From: an uncultured Lutibacter sp.
GTDB taxonomy: Bacteria > Bacteroidota > Bacteroidia > Flavobacteriales > Flavobacteriaceae
DNA length: 64,000 bases
Direction of reading: 5' to 3'
Assembly: GCF_947493565.1 (NCBI RefSeq)
Contig: NZ_CANLRG010000005.1
Coordinates: 248,001 to 312,000, forward strand
In this document: in pieces, positions 31,913 through 39,977 of the stretch
How the letters are laid out: the number at the start of each line of letters is the position of its first letter
Numbering within the stretch: the first letter of the stretch is position 1
The notes under the pieces: model-generated
What the model was told of the DNA's origin: nothing
Databases searched by the model: none
Seen by the model: the letters and a program-made list of their open reading frames with translations, nothing else
Made by a program: the position numbers and the translations under genes

Positions 31913-32470
31913 ATGAAAATAGTAGGTTTAATAACAAGTATCATACTTTCAGTATTTTTTATAAACGAAACAAATTTAAACAACACAGCAATGAGCACAC
32001 AACCTTCATTATATGATATTTCAATAAATAGCATTACAGGTGAACCAATTAATTTAAGCGATTTTAAAGGCAAAAAAATATTGTTTGTAAACACTGCATC
32101 GGAATGTGGGTTTACAGGGCAGTATGAAGGTTTAGAAAAAATACACCAAACGTATAAAGATAAATTGGTGGTAATCGGGCTTCCTTGCAATCAGTTTGGT
32201 GGGCAAGAACCAGGAACGCTTACAGAAATTCAAACATTTTGCAAACAAAATTATGGAGTTACATTTTTAATGACCGAAAAAATTGATGTTAAAGGAAAGA
32301 ATCAACATCCTTTATATGCTTGGTTAACAAAAAAAGAATTAAATGGTGTAAAAAGTTCTTCGGTAAAATGGAATTTTCAAAAGTATTTAATTGATGAAAA
32401 TGGAAAATATATCGATTTCTATTATTCACTTACAAAACCAATGAGCAGTAAAATCACAAAGCAACTATAA
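31913..32470 (+). CDS. Glutathione peroxidase family thiol peroxidase
   Basis: 185 residues with a short hydrophobic N-terminus (IVGLITSIILSVFFINET) that may export it, then the thioredoxin-fold peroxidase domain. The catalytic residues are present: Cys65 in VNTASECGFTG (Cys, not selenocysteine), Gln in LPCNQFGGQEPG and Trp in SSVKWNFQKYL. Non-seleno bacterial members usually take electrons from thioredoxin rather than glutathione and reduce lipid and other hydroperoxides. That suits a membrane- and carotenoid-protecting gene set. Its stop overlaps the TspO ATG by one base. Confidence 0.93.
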   Translation: MKIVGLITSIILSVFFINETNLNNTAMSTQPSLYDISINSITGEPINLSDFKGKKILFVNTASECGFTGQYEGLEKIHQTYKDKLVVIGLPCNQFGGQEPGTLTEIQTFCKQNYGVTFLMTEKIDVKGKNQHPLYAWLTKKELNGVKSSSVKWNFQKYLIDENGKYIDFYYSLTKPMSSKITKQL

Positions 32471-32931
32471 TGAAACAATTAATGTGGTTAGTATTATTTT
32501 TAATCATAAATTTTGCAGCACTAGGTATTGGTAGTTGGTTAATGAATAATGGTCCATCTTCTGGTTGGTATTTAACCTTAAATAAAGCTCCTTGGACACC
32601 ACCAGGATGGGTTTTTGGTGCGGCTTGGACAACCATAATGATCTGTTTTTCAATATACTTATCGTATTTGGCGAATATTAAACAAACAAACTTATTTTGG
32701 ACACTTTTTATAATACAATTTGTACTAAACGTATCTTGGAACTTTATATTTTTTAACCAGCACGCTATAGGTATTGCCTTAATAGTAATTATTTTATTAA
32801 CCGTATTAGTGGGTTATTATCTATTCAGTTTTTTAGCCGATATGAAGTTAAAATCCTTGTTAATAGCACCTTATTTTATATGGTTGCTAATTGCAACTAG
32901 TTTAAATGCTTATACATATATAAAGAATTAA
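32470..32931 (+). CDS. tspO: TspO/MBR family tryptophan-rich sensory protein
   Basis: A 153-residue, five-span membrane protein with the family's Trp/Pro-rich signatures: KAPWTPPGWVFGAAWT and LNVSWNFIFFNQHAIG. TspO binds porphyrins and in Rhodobacter tunes pigment gene expression to oxygen and light. Other bacterial members degrade porphyrins in light or serve in stress. The location inside an operon with glutathione peroxidase and carotenoid-linked genes points to photo-oxidative stress here as well. The ATG overlaps the upstream stop, and the next gene follows after four bases. Confidence 0.95.
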   Translation: MKQLMWLVLFLIINFAALGIGSWLMNNGPSSGWYLTLNKAPWTPPGWVFGAAWTTIMICFSIYLSYLANIKQTNLFWTLFIIQFVLNVSWNFIFFNQHAIGIALIVIILLTVLVGYYLFSFLADMKLKSLLIAPYFIWLLIATSLNAYTYIKN

Positions 32932-32935
32932 TTCA

Positions 32936-33421
32936 ATGAAATTTTCATCAAAAGGAATTGTTTATCGGTTATCATCAAAGCAAAAGTTACCAATTACGGT
33001 AGATGAAGCTTGGGATTTTTTATCGAGTCCTAAAAACTTAAAAACCATAACACCAGATTATATGAGTTTTGATATACTTTCTGGTGCAGACAAACCAATG
33101 TTTGCTGGACAAATAATACAATATATTGTAACTCCTGTTTTAGGAATTAAAACAAATTGGGTAACGGAAATAACACACGTAATAGATAAACAGTATTTTG
33201 TAGATGAACAGCGATTTGGACCTTACGCACTTTGGCATCATAAACACTTTATAAAAGAAATTGATGGAGGAGTTGAAATGGAAGATATTATAGATTATAA
33301 AGTTCCGTTTGGGTTTTTAGGAAGATTGGTTCATTCAATTTTAGTAAAACCAAAACTAACCGAAATATTTAATTACAGAACCAAAAAGTTAATTGATCTA
33401 TTCGGAGAATACAAAAATTAA
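32936..33421 (+). CDS. SRPBCC (START-like) domain protein
   Basis: 161 residues, one SRPBCC ligand-binding domain. It reads KLPITVDEAWDFLSSPKNLKTITPDYM, then the ITHVIDKQYFVDEQRFGPY strand region and a HKHFIKEIDGGVEMEDIIDY hairpin. It resembles the COG4276-type cell-division/cyclase-like proteins found beside photolyase and SDR-DUF2867 genes in other light-responsive clusters. The ligand, probably hydrophobic, is unknown. It sits four bases after tspO and four before the CIA30 gene, in the same operon. Confidence 0.85.
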   Translation: MKFSSKGIVYRLSSKQKLPITVDEAWDFLSSPKNLKTITPDYMSFDILSGADKPMFAGQIIQYIVTPVLGIKTNWVTEITHVIDKQYFVDEQRFGPYALWHHKHFIKEIDGGVEMEDIIDYKVPFGFLGRLVHSILVKPKLTEIFNYRTKKLIDLFGEYKN

Positions 33422-33424
33422 ACA

Positions 33425-33958
33425 ATGCTAATTTTAAAATACATAGTACTAATGTCAATAACACTTCAAACTAACTATACCATTGTAAAATTTTCAAAAA
33501 ACACCAGTCTTACAAGTTGGACAATTGTTAATGATGTGGTAATGGGTGGAAAATCTACAAGTACAATTAGTAAAAATTCTGAAGGAAATGCTGTTTTTAA
33601 AGGCGAAGTTTCTTTAGAAAACAATGGTGGGTTTTCATTATTAAGGCATCGTTTTGATAAAATAGATATTTCCCAATTTAATAAAATTAAAATCCGTTTA
33701 AAAGGCGATGGGAAAAAATATCAATTCAGAATAAAACCATCCAGATTTAATCAATACTCGTATGTTAATTATATTCAAACCAATGGAGATTGGCAGACAA
33801 TTGAAATTAATTTATCAGATTTTTCTCCTGTTTTTAGAGGTAGAAAATTAGACTTACCAAATTTTTCAGGAAATGAATTAGAAGAAATTGGTTTTTTAAT
33901 AGGAAATAAAAAAAATGAATCATTTAAATTAATCATCGATTCTATTACTTTAGAATGA
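33425..33958 (+). CDS. CIA30 family (NADH:ubiquinone oxidoreductase intermediate-associated) protein
   Basis: A 177-residue, beta-rich domain with the CIA30 signature WTIVNDVVMGGKSTST, the strand DISQFNKIKIRLKGDGKKYQ and the end ELEEIGFLIGNKKNESFKL. The family name comes from a mitochondrial complex I assembly factor; bacterial members are probably carbohydrate-binding-like jelly rolls of unknown role and are recurrent in light/singlet-oxygen gene sets. A hydrophobic start (LILKYIVLMSITLQT) may be a signal peptide. Its end overlaps the next start by 4 bp (ATGA). Confidence 0.85.
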   Translation: MLILKYIVLMSITLQTNYTIVKFSKNTSLTSWTIVNDVVMGGKSTSTISKNSEGNAVFKGEVSLENNGGFSLLRHRFDKIDISQFNKIKIRLKGDGKKYQFRIKPSRFNQYSYVNYIQTNGDWQTIEINLSDFSPVFRGRKLDLPNFSGNELEEIGFLIGNKKNESFKLIIDSITLE

Positions 33959-34311
33959 AAACAAGACCAGTAATACCTAATGCTTTAATACTTGATAAAA
34001 CAAAGGATATTGAAAAGTTTCAGAATGAATCTCTGCGTCCAATCATTAAGTCTTTAAATGATTTAATAGTTGTTTATTTTCAGAATTATGCCAAATCAAA
34101 AAAAATAGAATTCATAAACCTAACAGAAGACCAAAAAAATAAGTTTATTGCAACCGCTTTTTTAAAAGACCAAAATTTAAAGAGCGAGGTTAAAGGGTTT
34201 GTAATTGGTCAGTTTTCTGTAGCAGAATTCAATTTTTATAAAATTTTTTCTAAAGAAATAAATAAAAGAATCTTAGGCATCGTAAAACAACGTATTTTAA
34301 AAGCATTTTAA
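33955..34311 (+). CDS. Unknown helical protein, last gene of the stress operon
   Basis: A 118-residue, mostly helical, basic protein (ALILDKTKDIEKFQNESLRP, then FIATAFLKDQNLKSEVKG and GIVKQRILKAF). Similar flavobacterial proteins are sometimes labelled glyoxalase, but I see no metal-binding motif or beta-alpha-beta pattern to support that. The ATG overlaps the CIA30 stop in an ATGA junction, so it is translationally coupled and ends the pterin/stress operon. Function unknown. Confidence 0.75.
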   Translation: MKTRPVIPNALILDKTKDIEKFQNESLRPIIKSLNDLIVVYFQNYAKSKKIEFINLTEDQKNKFIATAFLKDQNLKSEVKGFVIGQFSVAEFNFYKIFSKEINKRILGIVKQRILKAF

Positions 34312-34727
34312 TTCCCATTTTCAGAAGTAGATTTATCACTTTATCTTTAGGAATTTAGCTGCAAAATTCTTTTTATTTAATTTAAACGTTTAAATATAAA
34401 AGTATGTTTAAATTTTAGTTAATTATTTGAAAAACAATTTAAAATACGATTAAAAACTATTGCTGTCCTTTTGTCATTTTTGTTACAAAATGTTTCTACT
34501 ACTAGATTTAAAAAAAGATAAGTAATTGAAAATAAATAAATTAAAAATTTTATTTTGAATTGCTCTAATTAGCAAATCACCTTTTTTAGCTGATATATAT
34601 CATTATAACTCTTACATTATTACTATAATTTTACTATATCAAAAAAAGAATAGTAGAATTATTTAGTTTGTTAAGCAATCCCATTACCAACTGCTTTTCA
34701 AATTATTATGTGTAAATATAAAGTAAA
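34312..34727. other. 416-bp gene-free region upstream of the PFOR gene
   Basis: Very AT-rich, with no credible reading frame, no strong hairpin and no clear TAnnTTTG box. It must hold the promoter of the pyruvate:ferredoxin oxidoreductase gene and the end of the stress operon transcript. Short A/T tracts recur (34380-34450 and 34500-34640), but I cannot assign a function. Confidence 0.4.
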
Positions 34728-37700
34728 ATGAGACGAGAAAATTCAAAATTAATTTGTGATGCGAATGAGGCAGTTGCTAGAATTGCTCACAAAACAAACG
34801 AAGTTTGTGCAATTTATCCAATTACTCCAGCATCACCTATGGGTGAGCATGTGGATGTATATAGTGCTAAAAATCAAAAAAATATTTGGGGCGATGTCCC
34901 TAGAATTGTAGAGATGCAAAGTGAAGGTGGTGCAGCAGGTGCTGTTCATGGTTCATTACAAGGAGGCGCTTTAACAACAACATTTACCGCTTCACAAGGA
35001 TTGTTGTTGATGTTACCTAATATGTATAAAATGGCTGGAGAATTGTTACCTACAGTTATTCATGTAGCAGCAAGAACAATAGCAACACATGCATTATCAA
35101 TTTTTGGAGACCATTCTGATGTTATGGCGGCAAGAGCAACAGGTTTTTCAATGTTGTTTGCAGGTTCTGTGCAAGAAGCTCATGATTTTGCATTAATTTC
35201 TCAGGTAGCTACCTTAAAAAGTAGAGTTCCATTTTTAAATATATTTGATGGATTTAGAACTTCACATGAAATATCTAAAATTGACGCTATTCCTGATGAA
35301 GTTATTAAAGCGATGATGCCAGAAGATGAGGTGATGAAACTTAAAAAACGTTCTTTAGATTCTGACAACCCAGTAATAAGAGGTACTTCACAAAACCCAG
35401 ACGTGTTTTTCCAAGCTCGTGAGGCTGCCAATAATTATTATCAAAATGTACCTGAAATTGTACAAAACACAATGGATGAATTCTATAAACAAACAGGTAG
35501 AAAATATAGTTTGTTTTATTATATAGGTCATCCTGAAGCTGAAAAAGTAATTGTAATTATGGGATCAGGTGAAGGAGCTGTTAGAGAAACTATAGAAACT
35601 TTAGCTGAGCAAGGAGAAAAAGTAGGTGCTTTATTTGTGCGTTTATTCCGTCCATTCTCCATTCATCATTTCTTAGAGCAACTACCAAAAACTGTTAAAA
35701 AAGTAGCGGTTTTAGACAGAACTAAAGAGCCAGGAAGTATAGGTGAACCTTTATATTTAGATGTGGTAAGTGCGTATGTTGAGATGGGAGACTATATGCC
35801 AACCATAATTGGAGGACGTTACGGACTTTCATCAAAAGAGTTTACACCTGCTATGGTTAAAGGTATTTTAGATGAGTTGGATAATAATTCTCCAAAAAAT
35901 CACTTTACTATCGGTATCAATGATGATGTTAGTAATACTAGTTTAGCTTATAATTCTGAATTTAAAACAAAAAAATCAACATTTAACTGTATGTTTTATG
36001 GTTTAGGTTCTGATGGTACTGTTGGAGCTAATAAAAATTCAATTAAAATTATTGGAGAAACCACCGATAATTATGTACAAGGATATTTTGTATATGACTC
36101 TAAAAAAGCAGGTGCACAAACGGTTTCTCATTTACGTTTTGGACCTGAACCAATTTATTCTTCTTACTTAATTAACAAAGCTAATTTTATAGCTTGTCAT
36201 CAATTTAACTTTATTTTTAAATACGATGTTTTAGAACATATTAAAGAAGGAGGTACATTTTTATTAAATACCCCATTTTCAAAATATAAAGTTTGGACAG
36301 AGCTTCCAAGCATAGTTCAAAAAAGAATTATTGAAAATAATATTGATTTTTATGTAGTTGACGCAACTAAAGTAGCTCAAGAAGTAAATTTAGGAAAACG
36401 TACAAATACCATATTACAAACGTGTTTCTTTGCAATTTCAGGAGTATTACCAAAAGACGAAGCAATTAAAAAAATTAAAGATGCTATAGTAAAATCCTAC
36501 TCTCACAAAGGCGACAATATTGTTGAAATGAACTTTAATGCAGTTGATAAATCTTTAGAAAATCTTCAAAAAGTTGAATATCCAAGACATACCACTAATC
36601 ATGATGGCTTAAAACCAATGATGACAGAAAATGCAGATGACTTTGTAAAAGAAATTTTAGGAACTATTTTAGCAGGTAAAGGAGATTCATTACCAGTAAG
36701 TGCTTTTTCAATTGATGGTACGTTCCCAACTGGAACTACACAATACGAGAAACGTGGCATTGCAGATTTTGTTCCTGTTTGGGATGATGCTGATTTATGT
36801 ACACAATGTAACAAATGTGTTAGTATTTGTCCTCATGCAGCTATTAGAGCAAAAGTTGTTTCTAACGATTTATTAATTGATGCCCCAGAAACATTAAAAA
36901 GTGTACCAGCTAAAGGAAGACCATTTACTAGCGAAACAGAAAGTTATATCTTACAAGTTTCACCTCAAGACTGTACAGGTTGTGATTTATGTGTTGCTGT
37001 TTGTCCAGCTGAAAGTAAAGAAGTACCTAATACTTTTGCAATTAACCTAACTGATGTGCGTAAAGTAGAAGAGGTGGAAAATGCAAATTGGAATTACTTT
37101 ATTAATTTACCAGATTATGACAGAACAGAGCTAAAAACTTCTACTTTAAAAGGTTCTCAATTCTTAGAACCATTATTCGAATTTTCTGGTGCTTGTTCTG
37201 GATGTGGTGAAACACCTTACATTAAACTAGTTACACAATTATATGGCGATAGTATAACTATTGCAAATGCAACTGGTTGTTCTTCTATTTATGGTGGTAA
37301 TTTACCAACAACACCTTATAAAACAAATAAAGATGGTAGAGGACCAGCTTGGGCAAACTCTTTATTTGAAGACAATGCAGAATTTGGTTTAGGTATTCGT
37401 TTAGCTTTGACTAAAAAACAAGAAATAGTTGTTGATTTATTAAAATCTTTAGAAAGTAAAATTGGTAGCACTTTGGTGAATGATATTATTACAAACCCAG
37501 AAGATACTGAAGCTCTAAAAGCTAAAAAAATAAATCAAATAGATGAACTAAATGAAATACTAGACACTATTGATAGTTATGAAGCTAAAAAACTAAGAAA
37601 CCTCTCTGAATACTTGCGTAAAAAAGGTGTTTGGATATTTGGTGGAGATGGTTGGGCTTATGACATCGGTTTCGGTGGATTAGATCACGTTCTAGCTTCT

Positions 37701-38258
37701 GGTGAAGATGTTAATATTTTAGTGATGGATACCGAGGTATATTCTAATACTGGAGGACAAGCTTCTAAAGCTACTCCATTAGGTGCAAGTGCTAAGTTTG
37801 CAATGAATGGAAAACTAAGCAATAAGAAAAGTTTAGCATTACAAGCAGTATCTTATGGAAATGTGTATGTAGCTCAAATAGCAATTGGTGCTAAAGACAA
37901 TCAAACTTTAAAGGCAATTGAAGAAGCAGCAGCTTATCCAGGACCGTCTATTATTATTGCTTATTCTCATTGTGGGGAACACGGATATGATTTAAAAGAC
38001 GGTGCAAAACATCAGGAAAAAGCAGTTGAAACAGGTTATTGGCCATTATTTAGATTCAATCCTTTAGCAGAAAAAGGAAAGAAATTTAAATTAGACTCCA
38101 AAGCTCCTTCAGCTCCATTAGAAGAGTTTATGTATGAAGAAGCTAGATTTACCAGAGTTGTAAAAGACAATGCAGATTTAGCAAAAGAGTTACTTAATCA
38201 AGCTCAAGAGCAAGTTGATGTTCAATGGGAAAGATTAGAGCTTTACAAAAATTTATAA
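34728..38258 (+). CDS. nifJ: Pyruvate:ferredoxin (flavodoxin) oxidoreductase
   Basis: A 1176-residue, single-chain 2-oxoacid oxidoreductase. The N-terminal pyrimidine-binding domain begins AVARIAHKTNEVCAIYPITPASPMGE. The gamma domain is in the middle. A ferredoxin-like domain has two 4Fe-4S motifs (CTQCNKCVSICPHA and CTGCDLCVAVCPAES). The proximal cluster and TPP domain starts at CSGCGETPY and carries DGWAYDIGFGGLDH and NTGGQ. It oxidises pyruvate to acetyl-CoA and CO2, giving low-potential electrons, or runs in reverse. In an apparently aerobic flavobacterium this suggests use at low oxygen. It is a single-gene unit closed by a terminator. Confidence 0.95.
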   Translation: MRRENSKLICDANEAVARIAHKTNEVCAIYPITPASPMGEHVDVYSAKNQKNIWGDVPRIVEMQSEGGAAGAVHGSLQGGALTTTFTASQGLLLMLPNMYKMAGELLPTVIHVAARTIATHALSIFGDHSDVMAARATGFSMLFAGSVQEAHDFALISQVATLKSRVPFLNIFDGFRTSHEISKIDAIPDEVIKAMMPEDEVMKLKKRSLDSDNPVIRGTSQNPDVFFQAREAANNYYQNVPEIVQNTMDEFYKQTGRKYSLFYYIGHPEAEKVIVIMGSGEGAVRETIETLAEQGEKVGALFVRLFRPFSIHHFLEQLPKTVKKVAVLDRTKEPGSIGEPLYLDVVSAYVEMGDYMPTIIGGRYGLSSKEFTPAMVKGILDELDNNSPKNHFTIGINDDVSNTSLAYNSEFKTKKSTFNCMFYGLGSDGTVGANKNSIKIIGETTDNYVQGYFVYDSKKAGAQTVSHLRFGPEPIYSSYLINKANFIACHQFNFIFKYDVLEHIKEGGTFLLNTPFSKYKVWTELPSIVQKRIIENNIDFYVVDATKVAQEVNLGKRTNTILQTCFFAISGVLPKDEAIKKIKDAIVKSYSHKGDNIVEMNFNAVDKSLENLQKVEYPRHTTNHDGLKPMMTENADDFVKEILGTILAGKGDSLPVSAFSIDGTFPTGTTQYEKRGIADFVPVWDDADLCTQCNKCVSICPHAAIRAKVVSNDLLIDAPETLKSVPAKGRPFTSETESYILQVSPQDCTGCDLCVAVCPAESKEVPNTFAINLTDVRKVEEVENANWNYFINLPDYDRTELKTSTLKGSQFLEPLFEFSGACSGCGETPYIKLVTQLYGDSITIANATGCSSIYGGNLPTTPYKTNKDGRGPAWANSLFEDNAEFGLGIRLALTKKQEIVVDLLKSLESKIGSTLVNDIITNPEDTEALKAKKINQIDELNEILDTIDSYEAKKLRNLSEYLRKKGVWIFGGDGWAYDIGFGGLDHVLASGEDVNILVMDTEVYSNTGGQASKATPLGASAKFAMNGKLSNKKSLALQAVSYGNVYVAQIAIGAKDNQTLKAIEEAAAYPGPSIIIAYSHCGEHGYDLKDGAKHQEKAVETGYWPLFRFNPLAEKGKKFKLDSKAPSAPLEEFMYEEARFTRVVKDNADLAKELLNQAQEQVDVQWERLELYKNL

Positions 38259-38270
38259 TAACTATTTTAA

Positions 38271-38305
38271 AAAGTGCTGGGTTAAAAACACCTAGCACTT
38301 TTTTT
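38271..38305 (+). terminator. Terminator after the PFOR gene
   Basis: A 12-bp stem (AAAGTGCTGGGT with its complement, one G-U pair) and a 7-base loop, followed by a T run. It begins 13 bp after the stop. Confidence 0.85.
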
Positions 38306-38328
38306 ATCACTCTTTAAAAACTATTGAT

Positions 38329-38703
38329 ATGAAATCACGATCAGAAGCTTTTTTTAAAGAAGCATCAAAAAAATTAGAACTAGCAAAAGAAGAATTGTTT
38401 AAACCGTCTGAAGATATTGTTAGTTACTCCATTTGCAAAAACTCTCAATTCGCAATTGAAAACTATTTAAAAGGTTTTTTGACAATGAATGATGTAAAAA
38501 TTGAGAAAAATGAAACTATTGCTACATTATATGGCAAATGTATTGCGGTAGATAAAAATTTTAAATCAATAGAAATGAGTGCTATTGGTTGTAAAAACCA
38601 TCAAATAGACTCTCGTTATTGTTCTGAAATTAATTCAGTAAGTGCTTGTTACGATACTGCAGATATTATTGATACCTATTTAAAAAAGAATAAAATACTG
38701 TAA
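38329..38703 (+). CDS. HEPN-like domain protein
   Basis: 124 residues forming a helical HEPN-type domain: EAFFKEASKKLELAKEELF, CKNSQFAIENYLKGFLT and ACYDTADIIDTYLKK. HEPN proteins are often RNases or toxins with an Rx4-6H motif and a nucleotidyltransferase partner. Here I see neither the motif nor a partner gene, so this is more likely a non-catalytic, binding-type HEPN. It stands between the PFOR terminator and the GlmU-like gene. Nothing links it to either neighbour beyond proximity. Confidence 0.7.
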   Translation: MKSRSEAFFKEASKKLELAKEELFKPSEDIVSYSICKNSQFAIENYLKGFLTMNDVKIEKNETIATLYGKCIAVDKNFKSIEMSAIGCKNHQIDSRYCSEINSVSACYDTADIIDTYLKKNKIL

Positions 38704-38738
38704 ATACAAATTTTAATTTCAAAAATAAAAACTTACTG

Positions 38739-38746
38739 TACATTTG
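38739..38746 (+). promoter_or_regulatory. -7 box upstream of the GlmU-like gene
   Basis: TACATTTG, 17 bp before the ATG, is a consensus -7 element. The -33 position reads ATTTC, which is degenerate. Confidence 0.5.
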
Positions 38747-38762
38747 TAAAAAATAGTTTAAA

Positions 38763-39941
38763 ATGAATTATATTTTATTTGATGGTACAGTTCATAAATC
38801 TTTATTGCCTTTAACCTACACAAGACCGGTAGCGGAACTAAGAATAGGAATTCTTACCATTCGTGAAAAATGGGAAAAGTATTTAGGGTTTACAACTACA
38901 ACAATTACAGAAGAGTATTTGGAAGAAAAATTTCCTATGGTAGAAATGGAGCATAATATAATGATAAATGCTTCTTTTTTACCCAATAAAACTTTGGTTG
39001 AATTAATTAAAAATTTAAAGGAAAACGAGGCTATTTTTAAAAATGATGAAGTAATAGCCTTTTTTACTTCAGATACACAAGAAGAAGTTAATTTTGATAC
39101 TTACAAGCAAATTGAATTTGACTTCGAAATCATTCAAATTAAAAATACTTGTGATTTATTTACCTACAATAGCATTGCGTTAAAAAATGATTTTGAACTA
39201 ATCACTGAAGGAAGAGTATCTCAACCAATACCTGAAGGTGTTCAATACCTTAATAAAGAAAATATTTTTATAGAAGAAGGAGCAGAAGTTTTATTGTCTA
39301 CTGTTTTAAATGCTAGTAAAGGACCAATTTATATTGGTAAAAATACACTGGTAATGGAGGGTAGTTTAATAAGAGGACCTTTTGCTATGGGAGAGCATTC
39401 TGTTTTAAAAATGGGGACTAAAGTTTATGGAGCAACTACACTTGGACCAAAATGTAAAATAGGAGGGGAAGTTAATAATTCAATATTATTTGGATATTCA
39501 AGTAAAGGTCATGAAGGATATTTAGGAAATTCTGTAATTGGTGAATGGTGTAATTTAGGAGCAGATACCAATAATTCAAATTTAAAAAATAACTATTCTG
39601 AAGTTAGGTTATGGAATTATAAAACTGAAAATTTTGCTAAAACAGGATTGCAATTTTGTGGTTTAATTATGGGAGATCATTCAAAATGCGCTATAAATAC
39701 CATGTTTAATACAGGTACAGTAATTGGAGTTAGTACTAATATTTATGGAAGTAATTTTCCAAGAAATTTTATTCCATCTTTTAGTTGGGGAGGAGCGGCA
39801 GGATTTACGGTGTACCATATAAACAAAGCAAAAGAAACGGCCAATCTTGTAATGCAACGTAAAAATGAAGAATTTGATACTGTTGAACAGCGTATTTTAG
39901 AACAGGTGTTTGAACTCTCAAAAAAATACAGAAACTTTTAA
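38763..39941 (+). CDS. GlmU-family sugar nucleotidyltransferase/acyltransferase-like protein
   Basis: 392 residues. The N-terminal part begins NYILFDGTVHKSLLPLTYTRPVAELRIGILTIREKWEKY, typical of the Bacteroidota GlmU-like family but without the classic GxGTRMxPxTxxxPK loop, so nucleotidyl transfer is uncertain. The C-terminal half is a left-handed beta helix with hexapeptide repeats (IYIGKNTLVMEGSLIRGPFA, then LGPKCKIGGEVNNSILFGYS and GNSVIGEWCNLGAD). It is probably involved in envelope sugar-nucleotide or acetyl-hexosamine metabolism. Monocistronic, ending at a bidirectional terminator. Confidence 0.85.
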   Translation: MNYILFDGTVHKSLLPLTYTRPVAELRIGILTIREKWEKYLGFTTTTITEEYLEEKFPMVEMEHNIMINASFLPNKTLVELIKNLKENEAIFKNDEVIAFFTSDTQEEVNFDTYKQIEFDFEIIQIKNTCDLFTYNSIALKNDFELITEGRVSQPIPEGVQYLNKENIFIEEGAEVLLSTVLNASKGPIYIGKNTLVMEGSLIRGPFAMGEHSVLKMGTKVYGATTLGPKCKIGGEVNNSILFGYSSKGHEGYLGNSVIGEWCNLGADTNNSNLKNNYSEVRLWNYKTENFAKTGLQFCGLIMGDHSKCAINTMFNTGTVIGVSTNIYGSNFPRNFIPSFSWGGAAGFTVYHINKAKETANLVMQRKNEEFDTVEQRILEQVFELSKKYRNF

Positions 39942-39944
39942 ATA

Positions 39945-39976
39945 AAAAAAGCTCATTGATTTCAATGAGCTTTTTT
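39945..39976. terminator. Bidirectional terminator
   Basis: A 15-bp perfect stem (A6-GCTCATTGA with its complement) and a 2-base loop, flanked by A and T runs. It lies between the convergent GlmU-like gene and an M1 peptidase. Confidence 0.9.
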
Positions 39977-39977
39977 C

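Noticed and set aside
34312-34727. The 416-bp gap as a possible riboswitch or small RNA gene
   Set aside because: It has no stable hairpin, conserved motif or terminator that I can see; it is uniformly AT-rich.
38329-38703. HEPN gene as half of a toxin-antitoxin pair
   Set aside because: There is no adjacent nucleotidyltransferase (MNT) gene and no Rx4-6H catalytic motif. Both neighbours are housekeeping genes behind terminators.
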